Below, piece after piece: positions 9,901 to 17,886 of a DNA stretch of 64,000 nucleotides. Source of the stretch: Micrococcus terreus. GTDB taxonomy: Bacteria > Actinomycetota > Actinomycetes > Actinomycetales > Micrococcaceae. The DNA is taken from the NCBI RefSeq assembly GCF_900116905.1, contig NZ_FPCG01000001.1, positions 434,001-498,000 of the forward strand, read 5' to 3'. Under the pieces are notes generated by a model. The model made no database searches. It was not told the origin of the DNA and saw only the letters and a program-made list of their open reading frames with translations. The translations under genes were made by a program, and so were the position numbers. Position 1 is the stretch's first letter. Every line of letters starts with the position of its first letter.

Positions 9901-10153
9901 GGAGCGTCTGAGTGAGGCCCTGGCTGACGCACAGTCGGCGATCGAGGCCTCAGAGACCGCCATGGCCTCGGGTGACTGGGCGGCCTACGGCGAGGCCCAG
10001 AGCCAGCTCAACGACGCACTGAGCCGGGCCACTGAGGCCGACGACGCGATCCGTGACGCCACCGGTACGCCGGATCCCGCGGCCGAGGACAGCGCCGAGG
10101 GCGAGGCTCCCACCGAGGAGGCTGCGCCGGAGGGTGAAGGCAACGACGGCTGA
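6965..10153 (+). CDS. UPF0182 family large membrane protein
   Basis: 1,062 residues, close to the family's usual ~1,000. Residues 1-75 are Gly/Pro-rich and probably cytoplasmic. About seven hydrophobic segments follow between residues 80 and 375 (for example TIIIVAALVALFVLFSG). A long extracytoplasmic domain comes next, and the C-terminal ~130 residues are Ala/Glu-rich with coiled-coil character. The function of UPF0182 is not established. The GTG start is preceded by a modest GAGG. Its pairing with the Lon-like protease is conserved across actinobacteria, so a shared envelope role is plausible, but this is inference. A 10-bp stem-loop follows the stop codon. Confidence 0.9.
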   Translation: MSFGQGFGGLFGGPEDGRGGTPGSGGRDGGAPGGPGGPGNWFGGQGPAGPGNGGPGRPGGPQRHDGSSSSGPRRPGRPSALMLTIIIVAALVALFVLFSGVYTEILWFNQIGYSEVFWTEHITRAVLFVIGALVMGGATWAAMWLAWRSRPKNLGDRTRDTLAQYQQQLEPIRRLVFIGVPALLAFFAGSAAMSAWQDVLLFLNQVPYGKVDPEFGMDFSFYMATLPMLGILVGYLISVVLIAGIAGLLVHYLYGSIRVEERGGITVEKGARIHLGVFAALFLILQGANYWLDRYRTLQSQSGQWAGALYTDVHAVIPTSTILAVAAVLVAILFVVTIITGRWRISLIGTVVLIIGAIVAGGAYPFAIQEWQVKPSEQTREAEYIKRNIELTREAYGLNEIENTQYAGETEAEEGGLTGESTNTANIRLMDPNLLSRTFGQLQQFRPYYGFPNTLHVDRYEVDGETKDTIIAAREVNVDRESSWVNQHIIYTHGYGMVAADASEVSAGGRPSFLLSGIPSRGDLGSDADYEPRIYFGMNSPQYSVVGAPDNAPERERDRPQDADSTEDTTYTFSGDGGPSVGNLFNKLVYAIKFGSTELLLSTDINSESQILYDRNPVQRVEKVAPYLTVDSNSYPAIVDGRIQWIVDAYTTSDAFPYSKQEQLDSATRDALNTDVAANLSGRVNYIRNSVKATVDAYSGEVTLYAWEEDPLLQAWQKVYPSTLKPYSEMTAELMDHVRYPEDMFKVQRELLGRYHVTNPGDFYENNDAWSVPADPTQGNADVKQPPYYMSLQMPGKDEPAFSLTTTFIPQLREAGTQRNVLYGFLSANGDAGTGKDGEKAESYGHLQLLELPRSTAVPGPGQAQANFDSNDQVSRELNLLRQGASDVINGNMITLPVANGILYVQPVYVQSTGSTSYPTLRKVLVSFGDRVGFGDTLQESLDQVFGGDSGVDTGEPPAAPGEGEPGADPTPPLAQSDQERLSEALADAQSAIEASETAMASGDWAAYGEAQSQLNDALSRATEADDAIRDATGTPDPAAEDSAEGEAPTEEAAPEGEGNDG

Positions 10154-10169
10154 TCGGTGAACCCTGGGT

Positions 10170-10217
10170 GACGCCCCGCTGAGCATCGGCTGACCGGCCG
10201 GTGACCGGCGGGGCGTC
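10170..10217 (+). terminator. Stem-loop terminator after the UPF0182 gene
   Basis: GACGCCCCGC at 10170-10179 pairs perfectly with GCGGGGCGTC at 10208-10217; the loop itself contains the palindrome ACCGGCCGGT. It lies 16 bp after the stop codon. No U-tract follows, as is common in high-GC actinobacteria. Confidence 0.6.
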
Positions 10218-10223
10218 CTCGAT

Positions 10224-10252
10224 TTGAGATCAGCGCGCGAACCTCGTATAGT
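10224..10252 (+). promoter_or_regulatory. Promoter of the initiator tRNA gene
   Basis: -35 TTGAGA (10224-10229), a 17-bp spacer and -10 TATAGT (10247-10252). This is the best sigma-70-type match seen in the window, with the tRNA beginning 13 nt after the -10 box. Confidence 0.75.
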
Positions 10253-10264
10253 CATATGAGTCGC

Positions 10265-10338
10265 CGCGGGGTGGAGCAGTTCGGTAGCTCGCCGGGCTCA
10301 TAACCCGGAGGTCGCAAGTTCAAATCTTGCCCCCGCAA
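10265..10338 (+). tRNA. Initiator tRNA-fMet (CAT)
   Basis: A 74-nt cloverleaf with anticodon CAT in loop CTCATAA. Two initiator hallmarks are visible: the first base C faces A at position 72 (unpaired acceptor end), and the anticodon stem has three consecutive G-C pairs (GGG/CCC). The T-arm reads GCAAG-TTCAAAT-CTTGC and the discriminator base is A. The CCA end is not encoded. Confidence 0.96.
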
Positions 10339-10346
10339 CGCAGAGA

Positions 10347-10376
10347 GAAGACCCGGACCATGAGGTCCGGGTCTTC
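10347..10376 (+). terminator. Rho-independent terminator of the tRNA-fMet unit
   Basis: A perfect 13-bp stem (GAAGACCCGGACC with GGTCCGGGTCTTC) around a 4-nt ATGA loop, starting 8 nt after the tRNA and with a short T-rich end. Confidence 0.85.
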
Positions 10377-10435
10377 TTGCATGTCAGGACCAGTTTCTTC
10401 GAACACACGCCGGGGTGCCTCCGCCCCACATGAGA

Positions 10436-10477
10436 CGGGCCCCGGCCCGGTGCGAGCAGCACCAGGGCCGGGGCCCG
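10436..10477 (-). terminator. Terminator hairpin downstream of pspA
   Basis: CGGGCCCCGGCCC (10436-10448) pairs with GGGCCGGGGCCCG (10465-10477), and an inner 5-bp stem (GGTGC/GCACC) continues it. It lies 32 bp beyond the pspA stop. The symmetry means it could work in both directions. Confidence 0.65.
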
Positions 10478-10508
10478 ATCTGTGGGCAGCGTCAGCCGCC
10501 GCGGGGGA

Positions 10509-11315
10509 TCAGCGAGCAGTCGGGGTCTCGGTCGAGGCCCCCTCGGAGTAGTCCAGCTCCATCTCGTCGGAGGCCTGTCCGGAGGTGATCGCCTGGTTTC
10601 CGGAACGGCCGCCCTTCAGCGCGGCCAGACGGGCCTCGACCTCGGTCTTCTCACCCAGGTCCTCCAAGGACTCGAACTGGGCGTCCAGGGAGGACGCGGC
10701 CAGCTCGTTCTGCCCGCGTACGCGAGCCTCCTCGCGGCGGACCTTCTCCTCGAAACGGTTGACCTCGGAGCTGGGGTCCATGATGTCGATCGACTTCACA
10801 GCATCGTGCACCGCGGACTGGGCGTGGGCGGACTTGGCACGCGCCACCAGTTCGTCGCGCTTGGAGACCAGCTCCTGGCGCTTGCCCTTCATCTGCTCCA
10901 GACCGGTCTTGAGCTTCTCCACGATCTCGGACTGCGAGGCGATGGTCGGCTCGGCGGCCTTGGCCTGACGCTCAGCGTCCATCTGACGCTCGATGGCGAC
11001 TTTGGCCAGGTTGTCGAACTTGTCCGCGGAGGCGGTGTCGCCCTGGGTGCGGAACTCGTCGGCCTTCTGGGAGGCGGCCAGAGCCTTCTGGCCCCAGCTC
11101 TTGGCGGCGTCGATGTCCTCGTTGTAGTCGTCCTGGATCATCCGCAGGTTGCCGATGGTCTGGGCGACGGCCGCCTCCGCCTCAGAGATGTTGTTCGTGT
11201 AGTCGCGGACCATCTGGTCCAGCATCTTCTGGGGATCCTCCGCCTTGTCCAGCATGGCGTTGATGTTGGCCTTGGCCAGGGTTGCGATGCGGCCGAAAAT
11301 GGACTGCTTGACCAT
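10509..11315 (-). CDS. PspA/IM30 family protein
   Basis: 268 residues, almost wholly helical with long heptad-rich coiled coils, starting with an amphipathic helix (SIFGRIATLAKANINAML) and the DPQKMLDQMVRDY segment typical of PspA/VIPP1. ESCRT-III-like proteins of this family assemble on the inner membrane face and protect it under envelope stress. The C-terminal ~35 residues are polar and variable. ATG 11315 has AAAGG 8-12 nt upstream. It lies 146 bp downstream of the TPM-domain gene on the same strand, a pairing common in actinobacteria, which supports a shared membrane-stress role. Confidence 0.9.
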   Translation of the reverse strand: MVKQSIFGRIATLAKANINAMLDKAEDPQKMLDQMVRDYTNNISEAEAAVAQTIGNLRMIQDDYNEDIDAAKSWGQKALAASQKADEFRTQGDTASADKFDNLAKVAIERQMDAERQAKAAEPTIASQSEIVEKLKTGLEQMKGKRQELVSKRDELVARAKSAHAQSAVHDAVKSIDIMDPSSEVNRFEEKVRREEARVRGQNELAASSLDAQFESLEDLGEKTEVEARLAALKGGRSGNQAITSGQASDEMELDYSEGASTETPTAR

Positions 11316-11461
11316 GGATGTCGCCTTTCGATCTGATCCTTGTGACCACCGGATGCTCCGGTCGCCGTTCTTCTCCCGCCCCCGGTTCCGGGAAGAGGGT
11401 CCTGAGGTGATGAGACCTCAGAGTCTGTGGGGTGATCTCCGGGTGGAGACCACCGGGTCTG

Positions 11462-13609
11462 TCAGAAGCTTCCTCCGGCGATGTCGCCGAATCCGCCGAA
11501 GTCGCCCCCGCCGAGGCCACCGCCGCCGAATCCGCCGAATCCGCCGCCGCCCCAGTCGCTGTGGTCTGAGCGGCCGCCGAGGACGCTGTCGATGAGGATG
11601 CCGCCGAGGATGGCGCCTCCCAGGCCTCCGCCGAAGCTGCCGCCGAATCCGCCACCGCCTCGGCGGGTGTAGCCTCCGCCGCCGAAGCCGCCACCACCGT
11701 AGCCGCCCCAGTCGTCCAGGTCCTGCTGGGCCATCCGGCTGGCACGTTCAGCCAGCGCACCGGCCTGCCGGGCCATGTTCAGTGCCGTCACCGGGTCGGA
11801 ACCGGACAGCTGCACGGCCTGCTGCAGGGTGCGGTCGGCCTCGGCGAGCTTGGTGCGGGCCTGGCTGCCCACGGCGCCACGGCGAGCCGCGATGTAGTCC
11901 TGCGTGCCGTCGATCTGTGCCTGGGCCTGCAGGATGGCCTGCTGCAGCTGGGCGGCGGCACGACGGCTCTGCTCCTGCTGGTCGCGGATGCCGCCGAGCT
12001 GAGCGTCCAACTGACGATGGGCGTTCTCCAGGTCATGCAGCAGGTCGATGGGATCGGGCTTGCCACTGGCCATGCCGGTCTGGACCGAGCGCAGGGCCTG
12101 CTCCACACCGGCGATCGGCCCGGCCAGCTCGGGATGCTGTCCGGCGTTGACCAGGGCTTGGGCCTGCGCCAGGTCCTGCGCGGTCTGCCGCACACCTGTG
12201 GTGACGTTCTGCATGGTCCGGTCCAGGTGATCGCTGGCCTTGCCCACGGCCTCCACCAGGGTGGTGACCTGGGCTGCTGCCTCTTCCCCGGCTCGAATGG
12301 CCAGAGCGGCGGTGGACAGGTCCGAGGCCTCCAGCGACTGCCGCGCCTTGGCGACCGCCGAGGAGATGAACTCCAGGCGCTCCCGTGCATCGGAGGCGTT
12401 GTCATTGACCTCCACCAGCGCGCTGTCCGCGTAGCGGGCGTGCAGGTCGACCAGACGTCGTTCCGCCTCGTTGACCGGCTGGGCCAGCTCGCCGGCCCGC
12501 TGCTCCAGGGCCGTCAACGCCGCCGGGGCGTTCTTCTCCAGGTCGCGCAGCTCGTTGAACTCCTGCTGGTGTTCGGACAGCGAGGCTCCCACGGCTTCGC
12601 ACCGGGCGATGATGTCCTTGAGCCAGGCCCGCTGCTGCTCCTCGGTGTCCGGGATGTGGTCATCGAGCTGATGCTGGAGCTTGAAGGACTCCATCATGTG
12701 CGCCTTGGCCGCCTCGATGTCCGACCGGAAGGTCGTCACCGAGTCGTCACCGTAGGCGGCCATGGCGAAGCCGAGCTCCTGCTCAGAGGACTTGATGGCA
12801 TCATCCGCCGCGACCAGCATGGAGCCGGCCTTGTTGCGCAGATCCTCCACGGACATCGCATCCAGCGGATCCTGGGGTCCCTGCGCGGATTCCACGGAGC
12901 GTCCCCGAGAGCTGTCCTTGCCCTTCCTCTTCCGGCTGGCCAGAGCGACGCCGCCGCCCACCAGGGCCGCGGTGACCAGCCCTCCGGCGACCCATCCGCC
13001 AGCCCCGGTGTCACCGGAGCCGGTCTGCTCTCGCGACGCGCCGCCGTCGTTGGCTCCAGACCCGGAACCGGAGCCGAGGGCGCCGGTGGAGGCGGCCAGC
13101 ACACCCTCGACCGCGGCGGACCCGGCCGCCGCCCAGTCATCCTCCCCGCGGGCCGGCAGGGCCGGGAAGACATAGTCCTGGATGATGTCGTCCTCGAAGA
13201 CCTCGATGCTGTTGGCGTCATGCGCGGCGTAACGCACTTGGCGCTCGGCCACATCGATCACCATCATCGAATCGGACTGGCTGAGCCCCTTCTGGCGTGC
13301 CACGGCCGTGATCCACTGGTCCAGGGGCGCATTGGTGCCGTCCACGTACACCACGAACAGGCTCTGGCCCTCCTCGCGCCGCAGCTGGGCGATCTCCTCC
13401 TCGAGCTGGGTCTCCTCCAGGGCGGTGAGGACCTGGGCCTCGTCCACCACGAACACGCCCGGCGGGATCTCCACGGGAGCCGCCGCCTGGGCGGAGGAGG
13501 CCATCGTCAGACCTGCGCCCACGGTCACGGCAGAGCCGACCAGGGCTCCGGCAGTGAGCACCGCAGGGGAGAGGCGGACGGGCTGCCAGCTGTGAGAGGT
13601 CGCGGTCAT
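11462..13609 (-). CDS. TPM domain-containing secreted/membrane protein
   Basis: 715 residues. A signal peptide (residues ~1-43, ending AQAAA) precedes a TPM domain (about 45-165, starting VFVVDEAQVL and including LFVVYVDG). A Gly/Ser linker leads to a single membrane segment (WVAGGLVTAALVGGGVALA, near 208-226). A long helical cytoplasmic region of about 400 residues follows, and the last ~60 residues are an almost pure Gly/Phe/Asp tract. TPM proteins (YgcG/TLP18.3) are linked to membrane and photosystem maintenance, and their biochemical role is unclear. AAGGG precedes the ATG. The Gly-rich tail is made of short GC repeats at nt 11480-11720. Confidence 0.87.
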   Translation of the reverse strand: MTATSHSWQPVRLSPAVLTAGALVGSAVTVGAGLTMASSAQAAAPVEIPPGVFVVDEAQVLTALEETQLEEEIAQLRREEGQSLFVVYVDGTNAPLDQWITAVARQKGLSQSDSMMVIDVAERQVRYAAHDANSIEVFEDDIIQDYVFPALPARGEDDWAAAGSAAVEGVLAASTGALGSGSGSGANDGGASREQTGSGDTGAGGWVAGGLVTAALVGGGVALASRKRKGKDSSRGRSVESAQGPQDPLDAMSVEDLRNKAGSMLVAADDAIKSSEQELGFAMAAYGDDSVTTFRSDIEAAKAHMMESFKLQHQLDDHIPDTEEQQRAWLKDIIARCEAVGASLSEHQQEFNELRDLEKNAPAALTALEQRAGELAQPVNEAERRLVDLHARYADSALVEVNDNASDARERLEFISSAVAKARQSLEASDLSTAALAIRAGEEAAAQVTTLVEAVGKASDHLDRTMQNVTTGVRQTAQDLAQAQALVNAGQHPELAGPIAGVEQALRSVQTGMASGKPDPIDLLHDLENAHRQLDAQLGGIRDQQEQSRRAAAQLQQAILQAQAQIDGTQDYIAARRGAVGSQARTKLAEADRTLQQAVQLSGSDPVTALNMARQAGALAERASRMAQQDLDDWGGYGGGGFGGGGYTRRGGGGFGGSFGGGLGGAILGGILIDSVLGGRSDHSDWGGGGFGGFGGGGLGGGDFGGFGDIAGGSF

Positions 13610-13870
13610 CGATCACCCTTCGTGGCCCGGAGGCCGTTCGTGGCCGTCCAGGCCATAGCGTTCATTGGCAGTCTAGGGTGGCTCCGGGGGCGCACGCCAC
13701 GGAATCGGGTGCGCCACCGGCGAACGGACGGCTCGCCCTGGAGATTCCCGACGGCGACCAGGAACCACCCAGCCAGCGCTCAGTCAGTGTTCGTTCAACG
13801 TCCAGCAGGGTGCACCATCATGGTGGGGCGCCTTCGGCGTGAGCAGGTGACGAGGCAGGAGATAAACACG

Positions 13871-15385
13871 ATGTCAGATCCGTACGACCAGCAGTCCCGT
13901 GACGAGTCCACGGGAGGAGGGATCCCTCCTCGTCCGCACACCCCGCCGGCAGGGGCCCCGCACGCTGGTCCGGCCTCCGTCTCGGCCTCGCGAGAGCCCT
14001 CGGCGCAGACCCAGCAGTTCGGAGCCCTCGGCCCGGACGGCGCACACCCTGAGGCCACGCATGGACCTCATCCTGGCGTGACCGGTGCCGGCCAGGAGGT
14101 GCGCTCAGGACGCCGGACCGTGGGCGTGGGTGCCCTGGTGGCCGGCATGCTCCTGGCAGGACTGGCCGGCGGTGGTGTGGCCGCCGGTGTCAATGCCGCC
14201 CTGGACGACGGGCCGGGAACCGTGGAGCCGACTCAACAGGTCCAGCAGGGCACCGGCCTGGACATCAACCGCAGCGAGGACGCCACCGCCGTGACCGCGG
14301 CTGCCGCGAAGGCCGCCCCCTCGGTGGTCACGCTCTCCGTGACGAACGGCCAGGGCGCCGGGTCCGGTTCCGGCGTGATCCTGGACGATCAGGGGCACAT
14401 CCTCACCAACACCCATGTGGTCACCATGGGCGGCCAGGCGCCGGACCCGAACATCACAGTGCAGACGGCCGATGGCCAGATCTACGCGGCGGAGATCGTG
14501 GGGCTGGACCCCGACTCGGACCTCGCCGTGGTCAAGATCGACGCTCAGGGGCTGACCCCCATCGAGATGGGCTCCTCAGGAGAGCTGAACGTCGGAGACC
14601 GGGCGATCGCCATCGGCGCGCCCCTGGGACTGACCGGGACCGTCACCGACGGGATCGTCTCCACCCTGGACCGCACCATCTCCGTGGCCTCCTCAGCCGT
14701 CCCGGAGGACAACGGCCAGTCCGGGCCGGGCGGCCCCGGTGAGTTCGAGTTCCGCATCCCGGGCATGCCCCAGCAGCGCTCCCAGGGTTCCATCTACATC
14801 AACGTGATCCAGACCGATGCGGCCATCAACCCGGGCAACTCCGGCGGCGCGCTGCTCGACGCCCAGGGACGGCTGATCGGCATCAACGTGGCCATCGCCT
14901 CCGCCGGGGGAGCCTCCGGCGAGGCCGGGAACATCGGCGTGGGCTTCTCCATCCCCGTGGACTACGCCCAGCGCGTGGCGAAGGACCTGATCGAGCACGG
15001 GGAAGCCACGCATGGACTGCTCGGCGTGACGGTCACGGCCCAGCCGGCCGTACCGGAGGGGCAGTCCCAGCCGAGCCCCGACGCCGAACAGGGCCCAGCC
15101 CAGCAGCAGGGTCCCGGCGGTGCCGCCTCAGGAGGATTCAGTGCCGGTGCCCTGGTGCGCGACGTCGTGCCCGGATCCCCGGCAGAGGACGCCGGCCTGC
15201 AGCAGGGTGATGTGATCACCGGCGTGGAGGGCCGCTCGGTCAGGGACAGCCGGTCCCTGACGGCGATCGTCAAGGAGTACCCGGAGGGTGGGACCGCCAC
15301 CGTGCACTACCTGCGCGACGGACAGGAGCAGTCAGCTGAGGTGACCTTCGCCTCAGGGACCGCGCAGCAGCAGGGCGATGAGTGA
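13871..15385 (+). CDS. HtrA/DegP-like trypsin-type serine protease with PDZ domain
   Basis: 504 residues. The N-terminal ~100 residues are cytoplasmic and Pro/Gly-rich, followed by one membrane helix (GVGALVAGMLLAGLAGGGVAAG). The protease domain carries a complete catalytic triad: His182 (TNTHVV), Asp217 (SDLAVV) and Ser324 (GNSGG). A PDZ domain occupies the C-terminal ~110 residues. The family degrades misfolded proteins outside the membrane. The start at ATG 13871 has CAGGAG 10 nt upstream. In many actinobacteria such proteases answer to envelope-stress sigma factors, and the sigma/anti-sigma fusion lies 860 bp downstream; a regulatory link is only a suggestion. Confidence 0.93.
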   Translation: MSDPYDQQSRDESTGGGIPPRPHTPPAGAPHAGPASVSASREPSAQTQQFGALGPDGAHPEATHGPHPGVTGAGQEVRSGRRTVGVGALVAGMLLAGLAGGGVAAGVNAALDDGPGTVEPTQQVQQGTGLDINRSEDATAVTAAAAKAAPSVVTLSVTNGQGAGSGSGVILDDQGHILTNTHVVTMGGQAPDPNITVQTADGQIYAAEIVGLDPDSDLAVVKIDAQGLTPIEMGSSGELNVGDRAIAIGAPLGLTGTVTDGIVSTLDRTISVASSAVPEDNGQSGPGGPGEFEFRIPGMPQQRSQGSIYINVIQTDAAINPGNSGGALLDAQGRLIGINVAIASAGGASGEAGNIGVGFSIPVDYAQRVAKDLIEHGEATHGLLGVTVTAQPAVPEGQSQPSPDAEQGPAQQQGPGGAASGGFSAGALVRDVVPGSPAEDAGLQQGDVITGVEGRSVRDSRSLTAIVKEYPEGGTATVHYLRDGQEQSAEVTFASGTAQQQGDE

Positions 15386-15404
15386 GTGACACTCGGGGTG
15401 GCGG

Positions 15405-15410
15405 TATGGT
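15405..15410 (+). promoter_or_regulatory. -10 box, leaderless start of the PIG-L gene
   Basis: TATGGT is followed by 6 nt and GTG 15417. This spacing marks the GTG as both +1 and start codon. Confidence 0.5.
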
Positions 15411-15416
15411 CCCTCT

Positions 15417-16226
15417 GTGGCTACCGAGACTGTGATCGTGAATCCTGATGCGCCCCTGATGACCCCCGCCGAGGCAGCCGAACGCTTCGGCTGGCGTCGT
15501 GTCCTGGCATTCGGTGCCCACCCGGATGACCTGGACTTCGGCGCCGCCGCCACCGTTGCCGGACTGTCCCGGGCGGGAGTGGAGGTCACCTACTGCGTGA
15601 TGACCGACGGCGACGCCGGTGGCTTCGATGCCCACACCCACGACACCATCATCGAGCGGCGCCACCAGGAGCAGCGTGATGCCGCCGCCCACCTGGGTGT
15701 GAGCGACGTGGAGTTCATGGGGGAGCGGGACGGGTACCTCGAGCCCAACCACCGCGTGCAGTCCCAGGTCGTGGCCCTGATGCGCCGGCACCGTCCGGAT
15801 CTGGTGATCGGCATGCACCCGGAACGGGACTGGACCCGGCTGCAGCGCTCCCACCCGGACCACCTGGCCGCCGGTGAGGCGGTGGTGCGTGCGAGCTACC
15901 CGGCCGTGGAGAACCCGTTCGCCTACCCTGAGCTGCTCGATCAGGGCCTGGAGCCGTTCCATCTGCGCTGGCTGCTGCTCTTCGGCGGTCCTCACATCCA
16001 CCACAACCTGTTCCTGGACGTCACCGGCCACGAGCAGGACAAGCTCGCCGCGCTGCGTCATCACCTCTCCCAGCACCCGGACGTGGCTCGCATGGAGGAG
16101 TTCGTGTTGGGGACCATGTCAGAGCTGCACCGCGGTGCAGCCGCACCCACGGACGAGTCCGTCCGCTACGCCGAGGCGTTCCATCTGGTGGAGGTCAACG
16201 CCGCCGACACCATCAGCGGATTCTGA
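15417..16226 (+). CDS. PIG-L family zinc deacetylase
   Basis: 269 residues. The PIG-L/LmbE motif AHPDDLDFG near residue 38 supplies the metal ligands and catalytic Asp, and the third ligand lies in SHPDHLAAG. Family members remove acetyl groups from N-acetylglucosamine derivatives. In actinobacteria they include MshB (mycothiol synthesis) and Mca, but this protein lacks enough distinguishing sequence to be assigned to either. The GTG start is supported by the -10 box 6 nt upstream. It converges with the sigma/anti-sigma fusion gene 20 bp downstream. Confidence 0.87.
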   Translation: MATETVIVNPDAPLMTPAEAAERFGWRRVLAFGAHPDDLDFGAAATVAGLSRAGVEVTYCVMTDGDAGGFDAHTHDTIIERRHQEQRDAAAHLGVSDVEFMGERDGYLEPNHRVQSQVVALMRRHRPDLVIGMHPERDWTRLQRSHPDHLAAGEAVVRASYPAVENPFAYPELLDQGLEPFHLRWLLLFGGPHIHHNLFLDVTGHEQDKLAALRHHLSQHPDVARMEEFVLGTMSELHRGAAAPTDESVRYAEAFHLVEVNAADTISGF

Positions 16227-16246
16227 GACGGCCCCTGCTCCGGAGA

Positions 16247-17830
16247 TCAGTCGGACCCCTCGGCCGGCGTGCTGTTCGGCGCGGAGGGAGTGCTGTTGGG
16301 GTGCCCGCCGTACTGCAGTCCCCGGGTGACCTGATGCACCAGGTCCAGGCTGCCCAGCGCCTGGGTGGTGGGGGCCTCGGATCCTCCGTCCGGCTCCACG
16401 GTCACCGTCAGGTCCTGGTAGCCGGAGAGTCCACGGAAGGTCACCGGATCCTGGAGATCGTCCAACCCGTAGGTGCCCAGACTGGCCGGCGAGGACCCGT
16501 CGGCCGGGTGCAGCCACAGCTGGTACTCATGCCCAGCGCCGGGATCGGGCATGCCGGAGAAAGTCACATACGCCATGTCCCGCTCCTTGGAGACATGCCC
16601 CTGCATCACTCCGCCGTCGGTCAGCTGGTAGTCCTGGGTGGTGAAGGAGTCCTCCGCCCGATCCACCGTGGCCACCACATCTGGTCCCACGATCAGCCGC
16701 CACACCATGAACAGGCCGAGCGCCAGCACCAGCAGACCGGCCACCACCAGCATCCACTTCTTCAGGGGGCGGTTCTTCTCCGGGGTCGGACCCTCCTGGT
16801 CCTTCGGTGCAGACGGACCGAGCCCATCCACCAGCCCCATGCCCACGTCCTGGGCCGGCAGGCGCAGCAGCAGATCTTCCAACAGGTCCGACGGCGGCTC
16901 CGTCGCCTGGGATTTGAAGGCCCAGGTGACGGTGCGCCGCGCCGTCTCCAGGCGAGCCCGCCACAGGGTGGCGTTCTCCGGGCCCTGCCGGTCCACGGCC
17001 CCTTCGAGGGCGAACAGCTCATCACGGTCCAGGGCGTCCAGGGCTGCCACATCCGCCAGCTCGCGGCCCAGGCCGTTCTCCACGTCCTGGGCCAGGTCCA
17101 GGGTGAAGTTCCGGGTGCGTCCCGTCCGGGCGGCGATCTCCGGGGTGACCGCGCGCATCATGACCGGGTCCTGCTCCTGAACACGGCCCAGGAACTTCTC
17201 CTGGTAGCGGTGCGAGATGCGCTGGACGGCGTCACGCAGTCGGGACTTGACCGTGGGAACGGCCACGCCGAGCTCTTCTGCCACCTGGCGGTAGGTGCGT
17301 CCGCCTGACCAGGCTGCGTCCAGTGCGGCGAACTGCGCCGGGGTCAATGCCTCCAGGGGGCCCAGCTGTTCACGTTCGCCCAACGGGGCCGGTCCGGCAC
17401 GGTCCGGCAGTAGCCCGTCCCCGACGCCCGGCAGGGAGTCATGGCGCAGCAACGAGGTCATGGTCTGGTGGGCCAGCACCTGCAGCCAGCTGAGCACTGC
17501 CCGGTGACGTGCTGCGGGGGTGTCGTCGTCGAACTGCGGTTCCCCGGCCTGCTCCCACACCTGCAGGTAGGTCAGGGCGGTGGCCTCGAAGGCGTCTGAG
17601 TCTGAGGCGAACATCGTGCTCGCCAGTCCGTAGACCCAGGGCGCCGTGGAGTCATAGAACGCGGCGAAGGAGGCCTGATCGCCTTCGGCGGCCAGTGTCA
17701 GCAGCTCGTCCAGCCCCGGAAGATCGCCGTATGCGGAGGCACCTGTGCGCTGATGCTGGGCGGTGCCGGCCGTCGTCGGGACGCCAGCAGAGGAGGAGGA
17801 TCCGGGGCCACCGGGAGTGCGCTTGTCCAT
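16247..17830 (-). CDS. Fused ECF sigma factor and RskA-type membrane anti-sigma factor
   Basis: One uninterrupted 527-residue frame. Residues ~51-130 are sigma region 2 (DQASFAAFYDSTAPWVYGLA); ~157-210 are region 4 with the helix-turn-helix YRQVAEELGVAVPTVKSRL. Residues ~243-325 match the N-terminal domain of RskA-type anti-sigma factors (AALDALDRDELFALE...ARLETARRTV...PPSDLLEDLLLRL). One membrane helix follows at ~359-381, then the extracytoplasmic RskA domain at ~416-492 (FSGMPDPGAGHEYQLWLHPADG and TVEPDGGSEAPTT). Normally sigK and rskA are separate genes; here the regulator and inhibitor are one membrane-tethered chain. It contains no cysteine, so there is no zinc-anti-sigma motif or redox pair. 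ATG 17830 follows GGAGAG. Domain calls are firm; mechanism is inferred. Confidence 0.88.
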   Translation of the reverse strand: MDKRTPGGPGSSSSAGVPTTAGTAQHQRTGASAYGDLPGLDELLTLAAEGDQASFAAFYDSTAPWVYGLASTMFASDSDAFEATALTYLQVWEQAGEPQFDDDTPAARHRAVLSWLQVLAHQTMTSLLRHDSLPGVGDGLLPDRAGPAPLGEREQLGPLEALTPAQFAALDAAWSGGRTYRQVAEELGVAVPTVKSRLRDAVQRISHRYQEKFLGRVQEQDPVMMRAVTPEIAARTGRTRNFTLDLAQDVENGLGRELADVAALDALDRDELFALEGAVDRQGPENATLWRARLETARRTVTWAFKSQATEPPSDLLEDLLLRLPAQDVGMGLVDGLGPSAPKDQEGPTPEKNRPLKKWMLVVAGLLVLALGLFMVWRLIVGPDVVATVDRAEDSFTTQDYQLTDGGVMQGHVSKERDMAYVTFSGMPDPGAGHEYQLWLHPADGSSPASLGTYGLDDLQDPVTFRGLSGYQDLTVTVEPDGGSEAPTTQALGSLDLVHQVTRGLQYGGHPNSTPSAPNSTPAEGSD

Positions 17831-17886
17831 GGTCTCTCCAGGATAGGAAGAAGTGGCGCGCTCGGCGGGCTGCCACGCGGCGTGGG

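Noticed and set aside
11480-11720. GC-rich short repeats resembling a repeat array
   Set aside because: They encode the Gly/Phe/Asp tail of the TPM protein in frame. No spacers of constant length exist, so it is not a CRISPR array. No CRISPR was found elsewhere.
16247-17830. Sigma/anti-sigma fusion as a sequencing frameshift artefact
   Set aside because: The linker between region 4 and the RskA-like domain (residues ~211-242) keeps normal codon bias and no start codon with a ribosome site lies there. A deletion that joined two genes cannot be excluded from one sequence, but no sign of error is visible.
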